Assembly (NCBI RefSeq): GCF_002843305.1
Contig: NZ_PGSG01000090.1
Coordinates: forward strand, 118,298 to 182,297
Source: Streptomyces barkulensis
GTDB lineage: Bacteria; Actinomycetota; Actinomycetes; Streptomycetales; Streptomycetaceae
Reading direction: 5' to 3'
DNA length: 64,000 bases
Under the pieces are notes generated by a model, which worked only from the letters and a program-made list of their open reading frames with translations, searched no databases and had not been told where the DNA came from. Of this stretch, positions 8,123 to 16,252 are shown piece by piece. The position numbers and the translations under genes were made by a program. Each line of letters opens with the position of its first letter. Positions within the stretch are counted from its first letter, which is position 1.

Positions 8123-8485
8123 GTGCACATCCAGACGCACGCCCCGTCCGTACAGCCCGACCCGATCCGAACGTCCGATTCCACGGAGGACTCCTTGACC
8201 CCGCTCACCACGCTCACCGAGCTCGACGACGCCATCGAGCGTCTCGGTGTGGCCGTGCCCTGCCGCAGCTACGACCCGGAGGTCTTCTTCGCCGAGTCGC
8301 CGGCCGACGTGGAGTACGCCAAGTCCCTGTGCCAGACCTGCCCGCTGCGCGAGGCCTGCCTCGCCGGTGCGAAGGACCGCCGTGAGCCCTGGGGCGTCTG
8401 GGGCGGCGAGCTGTTCGTCCAGGGGGTGGTCGTTCCCCGCAAGCGGCCGCGTGGCCGCCCCCGCAAGAACCCGGTCACGGCATGA
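8123..8485 (+). CDS. wblC: WhiB-family regulator WblC (WhiB7 orthologue), intrinsic antibiotic resistance
   Basis: Iron-sulfur transcription factor that binds SigA and activates antibiotic-resistance genes. 120 aa from GTG 8123, with GAGGA at 8108-8112 as ribosome site. The four cluster cysteines are C47, C70, C73 and C79 (LCQTCPLREAC). They are followed by the turn GVWGGELF and a C-terminal AT-hook RPRGRPRKNP, which distinguishes WhiB7/WblC from other Wbl proteins. It follows uvrD2 as in mycobacteria. It is probably controlled by autoactivation plus leader attenuation. Its stop overlaps the next gene by four bases (ATGA). Confidence 0.95.
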   Translation: MHIQTHAPSVQPDPIRTSDSTEDSLTPLTTLTELDDAIERLGVAVPCRSYDPEVFFAESPADVEYAKSLCQTCPLREACLAGAKDRREPWGVWGGELFVQGVVVPRKRPRGRPRKNPVTA

Positions 8486-8805
8486 ACACCGTCGGCACGA
8501 TCGATCACCCCGCGACGCACGGTCCCGCGATGCGTCCCTTCCCGAAGCCGGAATCCGCGATGACCCTCAACACCGACAACCACGCGAGCACACAGCCCGG
8601 CGCCACCGCCTCGCTCCAGAACAGGACCCGCGACATGCAACTCATCCCAGAAGCCATGGCCCGTGCCCATATGCGTGAACGCATGCGGGAGGCCGAGTCG
8701 GAACAACTCGGCCACCGGGTGATCACCGCCCGCCGTATGCAGCGCCGCGCCGAGCGGGCCTCCCTGCGGGCCCGCCGTGCTCTGGCCCTGGCCATCATGC
8801 AGTGA
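8482..8805 (+). CDS. Small basic conserved hypothetical protein, coupled to wblC
   Basis: 107 aa; ATG 8482 overlaps the wblC stop (ATGA), which suggests translational coupling and co-induction. The N-terminal 50 residues are low-complexity. The C-terminal half from MQLIPEAMARAH is a highly charged helix rich in Arg/Ala/Glu (RRMQRRAERASLRARRA) that I recall from similar proteins downstream of wbl genes in Streptomyces. No catalytic motif or membrane segment is visible. A shorter form starting at that internal ATG (near 8635) is possible. The function is unknown; a small nucleic-acid or ribosome-associated protein would fit the charge. Confidence 0.7.
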   Translation: MNTVGTIDHPATHGPAMRPFPKPESAMTLNTDNHASTQPGATASLQNRTRDMQLIPEAMARAHMRERMREAESEQLGHRVITARRMQRRAERASLRARRALALAIMQ

Positions 8806-8818
8806 CGGCTCGCCGCCC

Positions 8819-8843
8819 CGGTCGCCGCCGGGGCCGGCGACCG
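8819..8843 (+). terminator. Probable terminator after the wblC operon
   Basis: Arms CGGTCGCCG (8819-8827) and CGGCGACCG (8835-8843) with a seven-base loop, directly followed by TTCC, 14 bases after the stop of the small basic protein. The remaining 200 bases to the convergent kinase gene are GC-rich direct repeats (GGCGGAC/GGCAGAC type) with no gene seen. Confidence 0.5.
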
Positions 8844-9043
8844 TTCCTGCCCGCCGCCCTGACGGGCCGGAGCCGAGACCGGACAGGCCGGACAGAAGAG
8901 ACCGGTGGAGGCCGGAGGGGCGGCCGGGGCGGCGGACGGCGGCAGACGGCAGACGACAACAACGGACGGGACGGGGGCCGGGGCGGTGACGCCACGGCTC
9001 CCGCGTCCTTCCGGGCGGGCGCGGCGAGCCCCGCCCGGGGCCC

Positions 9044-10447
9044 TCAGGCGGAGGTCTCCGTCACCTCCGCACCCTCCCCGGCATCGTCGGAGTACTCCTC
9101 CTCGTCCTCCTCCGGAAGGAAGCCGGGCACCCACGCCTCCATCTCCTCGTGCATGCGTACCTGTGCGCCGAGCTGGCACAGCACACCGATCGTGCTGAGC
9201 GTCACCCGGTGGATCAGCAGGTAGGAAGGCGGCAGGTTGAGCTGCTTGCCCAGCTGGTAGGCGGGGGAGCGCGGATCGGCGACCCGCGCGGCCTGCTCCC
9301 GCATCCAGTCCCGGGAGAAGACGAACTCCTCCTCCTGTGCAGGCTCGATGATCGGCAGGAGGTACTCCAGCACCGCGTCCGGATCCAGCTCGACGGACGG
9401 CTTGATGAACCCCTCGTCGCACAGCAGCTCGTGGACCGCCTCCGCATCGCCGTCGAGCGCCATCCGCAGCGCGACGCCGATCGTCGGCGGCAGTCCCTCC
9501 GGCAGCCGGTCGACCGTGCCGAAGTCCATCACCCCCAGCCGCCACTGCTCGGGCGGCCCGTCGGGCGCGTCGCCGGTCAGCAGCCGGAAGTTCCCCGGAT
9601 GCGGGTCGGCGTGCAGCAGTCCGGTGCGGGCCGTGCCGGAGAAGAGGAAACGCGCCAGCAGCTGCCCGGCCCGGTCCCGTTCCGCACGGCTGCCGTCCCT
9701 GATCACATCGGCCAGCGGCACACCCTCCAGCCACTCGGTGACCAGCACCTGGTCGCACTGGTACACCACGTCCGGCACCCGCACGTCCGGGTCGTCGGCG
9801 AACTCCTCCGCGTACGCCCGCTGGGCCCGCGCCTCCAGTTCGTAGTCCAGCTCCTCGCTGAGCCGGTCGCGCATCTCCGACACCAGCGGCTTGATGTCCA
9901 CACCGGGGATGAGCGGGCCCAGCAGCCTGACGAAGCGCCCCAGCTGGTTCAGATCCGACAGCAGCGCCTCGCCGGCGCCGGGGTACTGCACCTTCACGGC
10001 CACCGGGCGGCCGTCGTGCCAGACACCGCGGTGGACCTGCCCGATCGAGGCCGCCGCCGAGGGCTTGTCCTCGAACTCCTCGAACAGCTCCCGCCAGTCC
10101 TCGCCCATGCGCTCGGCCAGCACGGCGTGCACCGTGGCCACCGGCATCGGCGGTGCCGCCTCCTGGAGTTTGGTCAGCGCCGCGCGGTAGGGGCCGGCCA
10201 CCTCCTCCGGGAGCGCCGACTCGAAGACCGACAGTGCCTGGCCGAACTTCATGGCACCTCCCTTCAGCTCCCCGAGGACCTTGAACAGCTGCTCGGCGGT
10301 CCGCTGCTGCAGTTCCTGCCCGACCAGGTCCGCGGAGTATCCGCCGATCCGCTTGCCCAGGCCCCAGGTCGCACGCCCCGCCATCCCCAGCGGCAGCGCG
10401 GCCAGCTTGGCGGTACGGGTGACGGCCTTACGCGGAAGATCCGACAT
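9044..10447 (-). CDS. ABC1/UbiB (AarF) family atypical protein kinase
   Basis: 467 aa. ADCK/UbiB-type kinase-like ATPase; family members support quinone or lipid metabolism. The family motif KxGQ appears as MKFGQALS, with the Ala-rich loop in place of the usual P-loop (SAAASIGQVH). The conserved lysine lies in VAVKVQYPG, the catalytic loop is LLHADPHPGNF, and the metal-binding segment is VMDFGTVD. ATG 10447 was chosen over 10459 because GGAGGGG lies five bases upstream. The tail is acidic. In mycobacteria an ABC1-family gene (Rv3197) also lies beside whiB7, so the linkage is old. The substrate is unknown. Confidence 0.88.
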   Translation of the reverse strand: MSDLPRKAVTRTAKLAALPLGMAGRATWGLGKRIGGYSADLVGQELQQRTAEQLFKVLGELKGGAMKFGQALSVFESALPEEVAGPYRAALTKLQEAAPPMPVATVHAVLAERMGEDWRELFEEFEDKPSAAASIGQVHRGVWHDGRPVAVKVQYPGAGEALLSDLNQLGRFVRLLGPLIPGVDIKPLVSEMRDRLSEELDYELEARAQRAYAEEFADDPDVRVPDVVYQCDQVLVTEWLEGVPLADVIRDGSRAERDRAGQLLARFLFSGTARTGLLHADPHPGNFRLLTGDAPDGPPEQWRLGVMDFGTVDRLPEGLPPTIGVALRMALDGDAEAVHELLCDEGFIKPSVELDPDAVLEYLLPIIEPAQEEEFVFSRDWMREQAARVADPRSPAYQLGKQLNLPPSYLLIHRVTLSTIGVLCQLGAQVRMHEEMEAWVPGFLPEEDEEEYSDDAGEGAEVTETSA

Positions 10448-10501
10448 GTGCCCCTCCAACTTCCCGACAGCACGACCAGGTGGCAGCGCCGAGGACAGCG
10501 G

Positions 10502-11617
10502 TCATGTGGCCATTGTGGACCGCCGGGCCCCGTCCGCCGAGAGTGGGCGGCCGCCGTGCCCGGAAGCCGCACCGCACGGACACTCCGGACGGGGCGGCAC
10601 CGGCTCGCACTCGGCGCGCAGCCGCGGCAGCACCCAGTGCTGCCGCGAGTCCGTGACACAGTTCTCGTCCCCGTCCAGGAAGCTCAGCGCACAGGAGGCG
10701 GTGGCCCCCGCGACCACCGTCGCCAGCGCCACGTCGCAGGCGGGCACCGCCGACCGCCGTGCCGACCTCCACTGTGCCACCACCAGCGGCCAGGTGGGTT
10801 CCCGCTCGGTGCACCCGAGCATCAGGCACTCCGCGCAGGCCGCCGTGCCCGGCAGCACCAGCGGCCCCACGAAGCCGGTGGCCTCGACGACACCGGCGTA
10901 CAGATGAGGCTGCCCGATCCGGACCAGCTCCTCGGCCGCGGCGGGATCCGGGGCGTAGGCGGCCAGGCCGTCGCGCGGGGCGATCACCACCAGGGCGAGC
11001 GCCGCGGCGCCGTCCCCCCGGCCGGGGCGGGGCGGCCGGGCCCCGGCGGCCGCCCGCCGTACCGCCCGGTGGGCGGCCGAGGCCCGCCGCTCGCCGGCCT
11101 GCTCGGGCGCGATGCCCCCGGGCGCGGTGTCCCACGGTGCCACGCAGCCTCCGTCCACCACGTCCACCTGCCCCACCCCGGCCGCCGACAGCAGTGCCGC
11201 CACCGTCGCCCCGACCCGTCCCGCGCCGCGCACCTGTACCCGGGCCGCCGCCCGGGCGGCCAGCCGGCGCACCCCGCCGCCCGGCTCGGGCCGGAGCACC
11301 GAGAGCGACCCCAGGTCCGGACGGAGCCGGTCGTCCACCCGGGCCGCCGCCCGCCGGTGAGCGGTGGCGTCGTCCAGCAGCCCCGCGGCCGTCAGCCGCG
11401 CCACCAGCCGGTCGGCCGCGTCCGCCCCGAGCCCCATCGCCTCGGCGGCCTGTCTGAGCTGGGGGAGGCTGCGGGTGCCGTCGAAGAGATCCAGGAAACC
11501 GCCGGTCGCGGTGTCCACCGGACCCAGCAGTACCGCGTGCGCGGGCGCCACCCCGTACCGCACGGTGTTCCGGTCCCGCCAGGCACGCCGGAGTGCGGGT
11601 TTGATCATCGGATGCAC
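10502..11617 (-). CDS. E1-like ThiF-family protein, TOMM leader-peptide-binding type
   Basis: 371 aa. The N-terminal 95 residues look like the winged-helix peptide-binding region of TOMM cyclodehydratase partner proteins (FLDLFDGTRSLPQLRQAAEA). A Rossmann-type E1/ThiF core follows (VRGAGRVGATVAALL then VDVVDGG). Zinc-type cysteines occur late (CAECLMLGC and CPCG). GTG 11617 has GGGGAG five bases upstream. No YcaO protein, ThiS-like protein or precursor peptide is nearby, so it is an orphan member. The adenylation residues are poorly conserved by eye, so it may bind rather than activate its partner. It probably shares a transcript with the downstream ABC1 kinase gene. Confidence 0.65.
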   Translation of the reverse strand: MHPMIKPALRRAWRDRNTVRYGVAPAHAVLLGPVDTATGGFLDLFDGTRSLPQLRQAAEAMGLGADAADRLVARLTAAGLLDDATAHRRAAARVDDRLRPDLGSLSVLRPEPGGGVRRLAARAAARVQVRGAGRVGATVAALLSAAGVGQVDVVDGGCVAPWDTAPGGIAPEQAGERRASAAHRAVRRAAAGARPPRPGRGDGAAALALVVIAPRDGLAAYAPDPAAAEELVRIGQPHLYAGVVEATGFVGPLVLPGTAACAECLMLGCTEREPTWPLVVAQWRSARRSAVPACDVALATVVAGATASCALSFLDGDENCVTDSRQHWVLPRLRAECEPVPPRPECPCGAASGHGGRPLSADGARRSTMAT

Positions 11618-11879
11618 GGCAACTCCCCGAACCACTGCTGAACCACTGCTGAGCCCCTCCTGGCGGCGGCGCACCCGGCGCCGGGAAGAGGGCCGGACGG
11701 ACCCAGCCTGCGTCCTTCAGCGCGTCCGCCGCGGAGAGCCGTCCACAGGGTGCGGCGTTCGTCATACCGGGTGTGCGGGGGCGCTCGGGGGGCGCGCCAC
11801 CGGCTCGCACGCAGGCGCGCGGCCCCGCGAGTGACCCGGAGGCGGGACTTCCGCCGATGTCGGCGGGTAACGTCGTGGC

Positions 11880-12482
11880 ATGCCCGCAGACCCGCTGAAC
11901 AGCGTCGAGAAGCCGCGCCCCGGCCCGGACGGCGCGGCCGCGGGCGGCACGGCGCCGCGGCCGGACGCGGTCGAGGTCCGCCGCAGCACACGCCGCCGTC
12001 GTACGGTCTCCGCCTACCGGGAGGGCGGCCGCACCGTCGTCCTCATCCCGGCCCGGATGTCGAAGGAGGAGGAGCGGCGCTGGGTGGGCGTCATGCTCGA
12101 CAAGCTGGCCGCCCAGGAGAGCCGGAGGACACTCGACGACGGAGAGCTGGCCGCCCGTGCGGTGCGGCTGTCCGAGCAGTACCTGCTCGGGCGCGCCCGC
12201 CCGGCCACCGTGCGCTGGGTCACCAACCAGAACACCCGCTGGGGCTCGTGCACCCCCGCCGAGGGCAGCATCCGCCTCTCCCACCGTCTGCAGGGAATGC
12301 CGGAGTACGTCCTGGACTACGTCCTCCTGCACGAGCTGGCCCATCTGCTGGTCCCCGGTCACGGCCCGGAATTCTGGCGGCTGTTGGAGACCTATCCGCG
12401 TACGGAGAGGGCCCGGGGATTCCTCGAGGGCGTGATCGCCGCGGGCCGGCTGCCGAATCTTCCCCGCGACGGGGGCGAGTGA
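11880..12482 (+). CDS. YgjP/WLM-type zinc metallopeptidase (DUF45)
   Basis: 200 aa. The zinc-binding motif HELAHLLVPGHGPEFW gives HExxH plus a downstream His. The family motif RWGSC (NTRWGSCTP) and the final helix are present. The first 40 residues are Pro/Ala-rich and disordered. ATG 11880 follows TAACGT by six bases with no ribosome site, so it is probably leaderless. It is divergent from the E1-like gene across 262 bases that hold both promoters and no other gene. Substrates are unknown; the family resembles SprT/WLM proteases. Confidence 0.85.
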   Translation: MPADPLNSVEKPRPGPDGAAAGGTAPRPDAVEVRRSTRRRRTVSAYREGGRTVVLIPARMSKEEERRWVGVMLDKLAAQESRRTLDDGELAARAVRLSEQYLLGRARPATVRWVTNQNTRWGSCTPAEGSIRLSHRLQGMPEYVLDYVLLHELAHLLVPGHGPEFWRLLETYPRTERARGFLEGVIAAGRLPNLPRDGGE

Positions 12483-12551
12483 GCCGCGGGGAGCACCGGT
12501 TAGCCTGGCGCAACGCAATTCACCGCTTCGGATGGGGGACGGTCGTTACGC

Positions 12552-14189
12552 ATGGCCAGGGAATTCCAACGAGGCCACAAGGCCAAGATCAGTGATCTGA
12601 CGGCCGGGACGGACCTGTACGTGGGCGTACGGATCTCCGCGCCGGGGCTGTCCTTCGACATCAGCTGCTTCGGGCTCGACGCCGACGAGCGGCTGTCGGA
12701 CGACCGCTACTTCGTCTTCTTCAACCAGCCCGAGTCGCCGGAGGGGTCGGTCCGGCTGCTGGGAGCCCAGGCGGGCGACACCGAATCCTTCAGGGTGACG
12801 CTGGACCGCATTCCCGCGAATATCCGGAAGCTCTCCTTCACCGCCACGATCGACGGCGACGGGCAGATGTCCCGGACCGATCCCGGCTATCTGCGGATCG
12901 TCGCGGGCGGTGAGGAGGTCGCGCGCTATTCGTTCGACGGCTCGGAGTTCACCACCGAGCGGGCCGTGATGCTCGGCGACTTCTACCTCAAGGACGTCTG
13001 GCGCTTCGCGGCGGTCGGGCAGGGGTTCGACGGAGGACTGGAGGCGCTGCTGAAGCACTTTGGCGGTGAGGTCCTGGAGGAGGAGCCCGCCCCCGCCCCC
13101 GCTCCGGCTCCGCAGGCGGCGCCCGGTTTCGCGCCGCCCGCCGGACCGGCGCCCGGCTTCGCGCCCCCGGCGGCCCCCGCGGCTCCGCAGCAGGCGCCCG
13201 CACCGGCGCCCGCCCCCGCCCCCGCACCAGCACCGCAGGCGGTGCCCCCGCCCGCACCGGCTCCCGCACCGGCGCCCGCCCCCGCCCAGCCGCCCTTCGG
13301 GCAGCCGGCGCAGCCCGCCGGACCCTCCTACGGAGGCGGGCCCACCCAGCCGGGCTTCCCGGGACAGGCGGCCCCGCCCGCCATGCCCCCGTCCGCCCCG
13401 ACACCCCCGGCCCCCACCGCTCCGGGCCAGGCCGTGCCCAACCCCTTCGGGCAGCCGCCGGCTCCGCAGCCGCCCTTCGGGCAGGCCCCCGGCCACCCCG
13501 GCGCCCCGCAGATACCCCAGGGACCGGCGGCCGGTATCGGCGCCGCGCTGGAGAAGTACCGCGAGGCGCCCACCGGGCAGCGCTGGACCCTGCAGAACCC
13601 GGCACTGATCCGCGCCGATCTCTCCCACGACGGCCAGGGCGTCCTGGCGCGCCAGGGCAGCATGGTGCTCTACCAGGGCAAGGTCGACTTCTCCTACAAG
13701 GGCGCCGGATTCGCCGGCCGGATCGTCGGCAACGCCACCGGCCAGGAGATGCAGCTCATGCGCTGCACCGGCCGAGGCCAGGTGTTCTTCGCCGAGAACG
13801 CCGCGCACGTCCACCCCATCGAACTCCAGGGTGACGCCGTCTGCGTCTCCGCCGACAACGTGCTCGCCTTCGACGAGACCCTCCAGTACGAGGTGCGCCG
13901 GATCGACGGCCACGGCATCCCCGGCGGCGCGCTGTTCACCATGCAGTTCCAGGGCACCGGCACCGTCGTGGTCAAGACGCAGGGCACCCCGGTCGTCCTG
14001 CCCGTCACCCCGACCACCTTCGCCGACTGCCAGGCCGTCGTCGCCTGGTCCGCCGGTGCCCAGGTGATCATCTCCAGCCAGGTGCGGCTGCGCCGCAACG
14101 CCTACCCGGGCCACAGCGGGGAGACCGTGAACCTCCAGTTCCGCGGCGCGCCCGGCAACTTCATCGTCGTCCAGCCCTACGAGGTCTGA
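12552..14189 (+). CDS. TerD-AIM24 fusion protein
   Basis: 545 aa in three parts. Residues 1-175 form a TerD domain (tellurite/stress family, Ca2+-binding beta-sandwich) with DISCFGLDADERLSDD, FFNQPESPEGS and the C-terminal AVMLGDFYLKDVWRF. Residues 177-330 are a Pro/Ala/Gln-rich spacer. Residues 335-545 form an AIM24 domain with LARQGSMVLYQG, MRCTGRGQVFFAE, NVLAFDETLQYEV, VVAWSAGAQV and FIVVQPYEV. No signal peptide or membrane helix was seen. It leads a three-gene unit with two further AIM24 proteins, 11 and 17 bases apart. Bacterial AIM24 function is uncertain. GGGGGAC precedes the start by about 12 bases. Confidence 0.87.
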   Translation: MAREFQRGHKAKISDLTAGTDLYVGVRISAPGLSFDISCFGLDADERLSDDRYFVFFNQPESPEGSVRLLGAQAGDTESFRVTLDRIPANIRKLSFTATIDGDGQMSRTDPGYLRIVAGGEEVARYSFDGSEFTTERAVMLGDFYLKDVWRFAAVGQGFDGGLEALLKHFGGEVLEEEPAPAPAPAPQAAPGFAPPAGPAPGFAPPAAPAAPQQAPAPAPAPAPAPAPQAVPPPAPAPAPAPAPAQPPFGQPAQPAGPSYGGGPTQPGFPGQAAPPAMPPSAPTPPAPTAPGQAVPNPFGQPPAPQPPFGQAPGHPGAPQIPQGPAAGIGAALEKYREAPTGQRWTLQNPALIRADLSHDGQGVLARQGSMVLYQGKVDFSYKGAGFAGRIVGNATGQEMQLMRCTGRGQVFFAENAAHVHPIELQGDAVCVSADNVLAFDETLQYEVRRIDGHGIPGGALFTMQFQGTGTVVVKTQGTPVVLPVTPTTFADCQAVVAWSAGAQVIISSQVRLRRNAYPGHSGETVNLQFRGAPGNFIVVQPYEV

Positions 14190-14200
14190 GGGAGCCCGTC

Positions 14201-14893
14201 ATGGACCAGACAGTGACCCCGGGGGTCTCGGGCTACGCCCCGACCCCGCCCGCCGCCCGCATGGAGAACCACGGCTCGCACATGGTGAAGATCGCCATGG
14301 CCGGCGGCCAGGACGTCTTCGCCCGCTCCGGCTCGATGGTCGCCTACGAGGGCTTCGTCCAGTACGAGGCCAACCCGCCGGCCGTCCGGCAGGCCGCCTC
14401 CCAGTGGCTCACCGGAGAGGGCGCCCCGCTGATGAAGTGCAGCGGCGACGGACTGCTCTACCTGGCCGACTACGGCGCCGACGTCGTCTGCCTGAACCTC
14501 GACAACGAGGCGATGTCCGTCAACGGCACCAACCTCCTCGCCTTCGACGCCCACCTCCAGTGGGGCGTCGAGCGCGTCAAGGGCCTGGCGAAGTTCTCCG
14601 GACAGGGCATGTTCAACGTCGGGATATCCGGCACCGGCTGGGTCGCCCTCACCTCCCGCGGCACCCCGATAGTCGTGGACTGCGGACGCGGCGAGGACGA
14701 GACGTACGTCGACCCCGACGCCCTGGTGGCCTGGTCCTCGGGGCTGAAGATGAAGGGCAAGCGGAGCATGAAGGCGGGCGCGCTGATCGGCCGGGGCAGC
14801 GGAGAGGCGTACCAGATCGCCTTCTCCGGCCGGGGATTCGTCGTCGTACAGCCCAGCGAGGACAGCACCGACCGCCTGCGCGTGCGGGGCTGA
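14201..14893 (+). CDS. AIM24-family protein
   Basis: 230 aa single AIM24 domain. Compared with its neighbours it has VFARSGSMVAYEGFVQY, LMKCSGDGLLYLADYG, NLLAFDAHLQWGVERV, LVAWSSGLKMKG and FVVVQPSED, the same motif series in the same order. It starts 11 bases after the TerD-AIM24 stop, so it is operonic and probably translationally linked. Mitochondrial AIM24 organises inner-membrane complexes; the bacterial role is not established. The lack of a membrane anchor suggests cytoplasmic assembly with the other two proteins. Confidence 0.85.
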   Translation: MDQTVTPGVSGYAPTPPAARMENHGSHMVKIAMAGGQDVFARSGSMVAYEGFVQYEANPPAVRQAASQWLTGEGAPLMKCSGDGLLYLADYGADVVCLNLDNEAMSVNGTNLLAFDAHLQWGVERVKGLAKFSGQGMFNVGISGTGWVALTSRGTPIVVDCGRGEDETYVDPDALVAWSSGLKMKGKRSMKAGALIGRGSGEAYQIAFSGRGFVVVQPSEDSTDRLRVRG

Positions 14894-14910
14894 GGGGGGA
14901 AGGAAGAACC

Positions 14911-15663
14911 ATGCAGAGTCCGCTCTTCGGCCACACCGAGGTGCAGAGCCAGGACCGCTACGCCCTGCAGAACCCGCAGCTGCTGCGGGTCCTGCTCGGC
15001 GGCCAGGACGACGTACTCGCCCGCAAGGGCGCGATGGTCGCCTATCAGGGCCTGATGGAGTTCGACGGGGAGTACCAGAGCGGTGGGCAGCGCCGCAGAC
15101 GGTCCCGGACCGGCGAGAACCTGGAACTGATGCGCTGCTCCGGGCAGGGCACGGTCTACCTGGCCAACCTCGCCCAGTACATCCACATCATGGACGTGGA
15201 CTCCGAGGGCCTGACGGTCGACAGCGCCTACGTGCTGGCGCTGGACTCCTCCCTGCACTGGGAGGTGATCGCCGTGGACAGCCAGTTCGGGATCTCCGGC
15301 TCCGGCGCGTACAACCTCAACATCACCGGGCGCGGCAAGGTCGCGCTGATGACCTCCGGCCAGCCACTGGCGCTCCAGATCACCCCGGACCGGTACGTCA
15401 GCGCCGACTCCGACGCGGTGGTCGCCTGGTCCAGCTCGCTGCGGGTGCAGATGCAGGCCCAGACCAGCTCCCAGAGCGTGTTCCGCCGGCGCGGCAGCAC
15501 GGGGGAGGGCTGGGAGCTGAACTTCATGGGCCAGGGCTTCGCCCTCGTCCAGCCCAGCGAGCTGCTGCCGCCGCAGAACGCGACGGCCGGCCTGGGCGCG
15601 CAGTACGGCATGGGCCAGCACGGCGCACGCGGCCAGAACCAGGGCAACATCTGGACCAACTGA
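14911..15663 (+). CDS. AIM24-family protein
   Basis: 250 aa, third AIM24 paralogue of the unit. Motifs: ALQNPQLLRVLLGG, LARKGAMVAYQGLMEF, LMRCSGQGTVYLANL, YVLALDSSLHWEV, VVAWSSSLRVQMQ and FALVQPSELLP. The insertion GGQRRRRSRTGEN interrupts the domain in a basic loop not seen in its neighbours. ATG 14911 is preceded by GGGGGGAAGGAAG. The C-terminus is Gly/Gln-rich (LGAQYGMGQHGARGQNQG). It ends before a hairpin shared with the convergent NUDIX gene. Confidence 0.85.
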   Translation: MQSPLFGHTEVQSQDRYALQNPQLLRVLLGGQDDVLARKGAMVAYQGLMEFDGEYQSGGQRRRRSRTGENLELMRCSGQGTVYLANLAQYIHIMDVDSEGLTVDSAYVLALDSSLHWEVIAVDSQFGISGSGAYNLNITGRGKVALMTSGQPLALQITPDRYVSADSDAVVAWSSSLRVQMQAQTSSQSVFRRRGSTGEGWELNFMGQGFALVQPSELLPPQNATAGLGAQYGMGQHGARGQNQGNIWTN

Positions 15664-15679
15664 CCGGCCGGAGGACATC

Positions 15680-15720
15680 GGGGCGCGCGGCCCCACTTCA
15701 GAGGACTGCCCGCGCGCCCC
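15680..15720. terminator. Bidirectional terminator between AIM24 operon and NUDIX gene
   Basis: Perfect 11-bp inverted repeat GGGGCGCGCGG (15680-15690) and CCGCGCGCCCC (15710-15720) with a 19-base loop. It fills most of the 61 bases between convergent stops. Confidence 0.65.
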
Positions 15721-15724
15721 GGCG

Positions 15725-16252
15725 TCAGAGCAGTGCGCGGGTGCGCTCCGCCAGCCGTACGACGGAGTCGTCGGCCACGCCCGCGACCTCGTCCCAGCCG
15801 AACCAGCGCAGCTCCAGCGACTCCTCGCTGACCTCCTCGGCCGCGTCCTCGGGCGCCAGGGCGGCGTACTGCACGTCCAGGTGCCAGGCGCACGGCGTGT
15901 GGTGTCGGTCGAGCCGCACGGGCCCGTCCGGCAGCAGGGCGAGCCCCGCGATGCCCGACTCCTCGGCGGCCTCCCGCAGAGCGGCTCCGGCGAGGACGGT
16001 GTCACCGGGCTCGCAGTGCCCGCCCGTCTGGAGCCACATCCGCAGCTTGCGGTGGTGCGTCAGCAGGACACGGCCGCGGCGCGGGTCCACCACCAGCGCG
16101 CTCGCCGTGATGTGCCCGTCCGCGCAGGACCGCCACACGCCGTCCGGGCGGGCGGCCAGATGGTCGAGGTAGGCCAGGCGCAGTGCCTCCTGGGCGTCGT
16201 CCGGCGCGGACCACTCCTTGAGCGTCCGCGCCGCGTCCTCGTGCAGGCTCAC
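15725..16252 (-). CDS. NUDIX hydrolase
   Basis: 175 aa. The Nudix box is GGHCEPGDTVLAGAALREAA followed by EESG, all catalytic Glu present. It is preceded by VLLTHHRKLRMWLQ, typical of the ADP-ribose/dinucleotide pyrophosphatase-like group found beside the zincin gene in Streptomyces. The GTG start at 16252 overlaps the stop of the upstream zincin gene (GTGA), which fixes the start and implies translational coupling. Substrate unknown. Confidence 0.87.
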   Translation of the reverse strand: MSLHEDAARTLKEWSAPDDAQEALRLAYLDHLAARPDGVWRSCADGHITASALVVDPRRGRVLLTHHRKLRMWLQTGGHCEPGDTVLAGAALREAAEESGIAGLALLPDGPVRLDRHHTPCAWHLDVQYAALAPEDAAEEVSEESLELRWFGWDEVAGVADDSVVRLAERTRALL

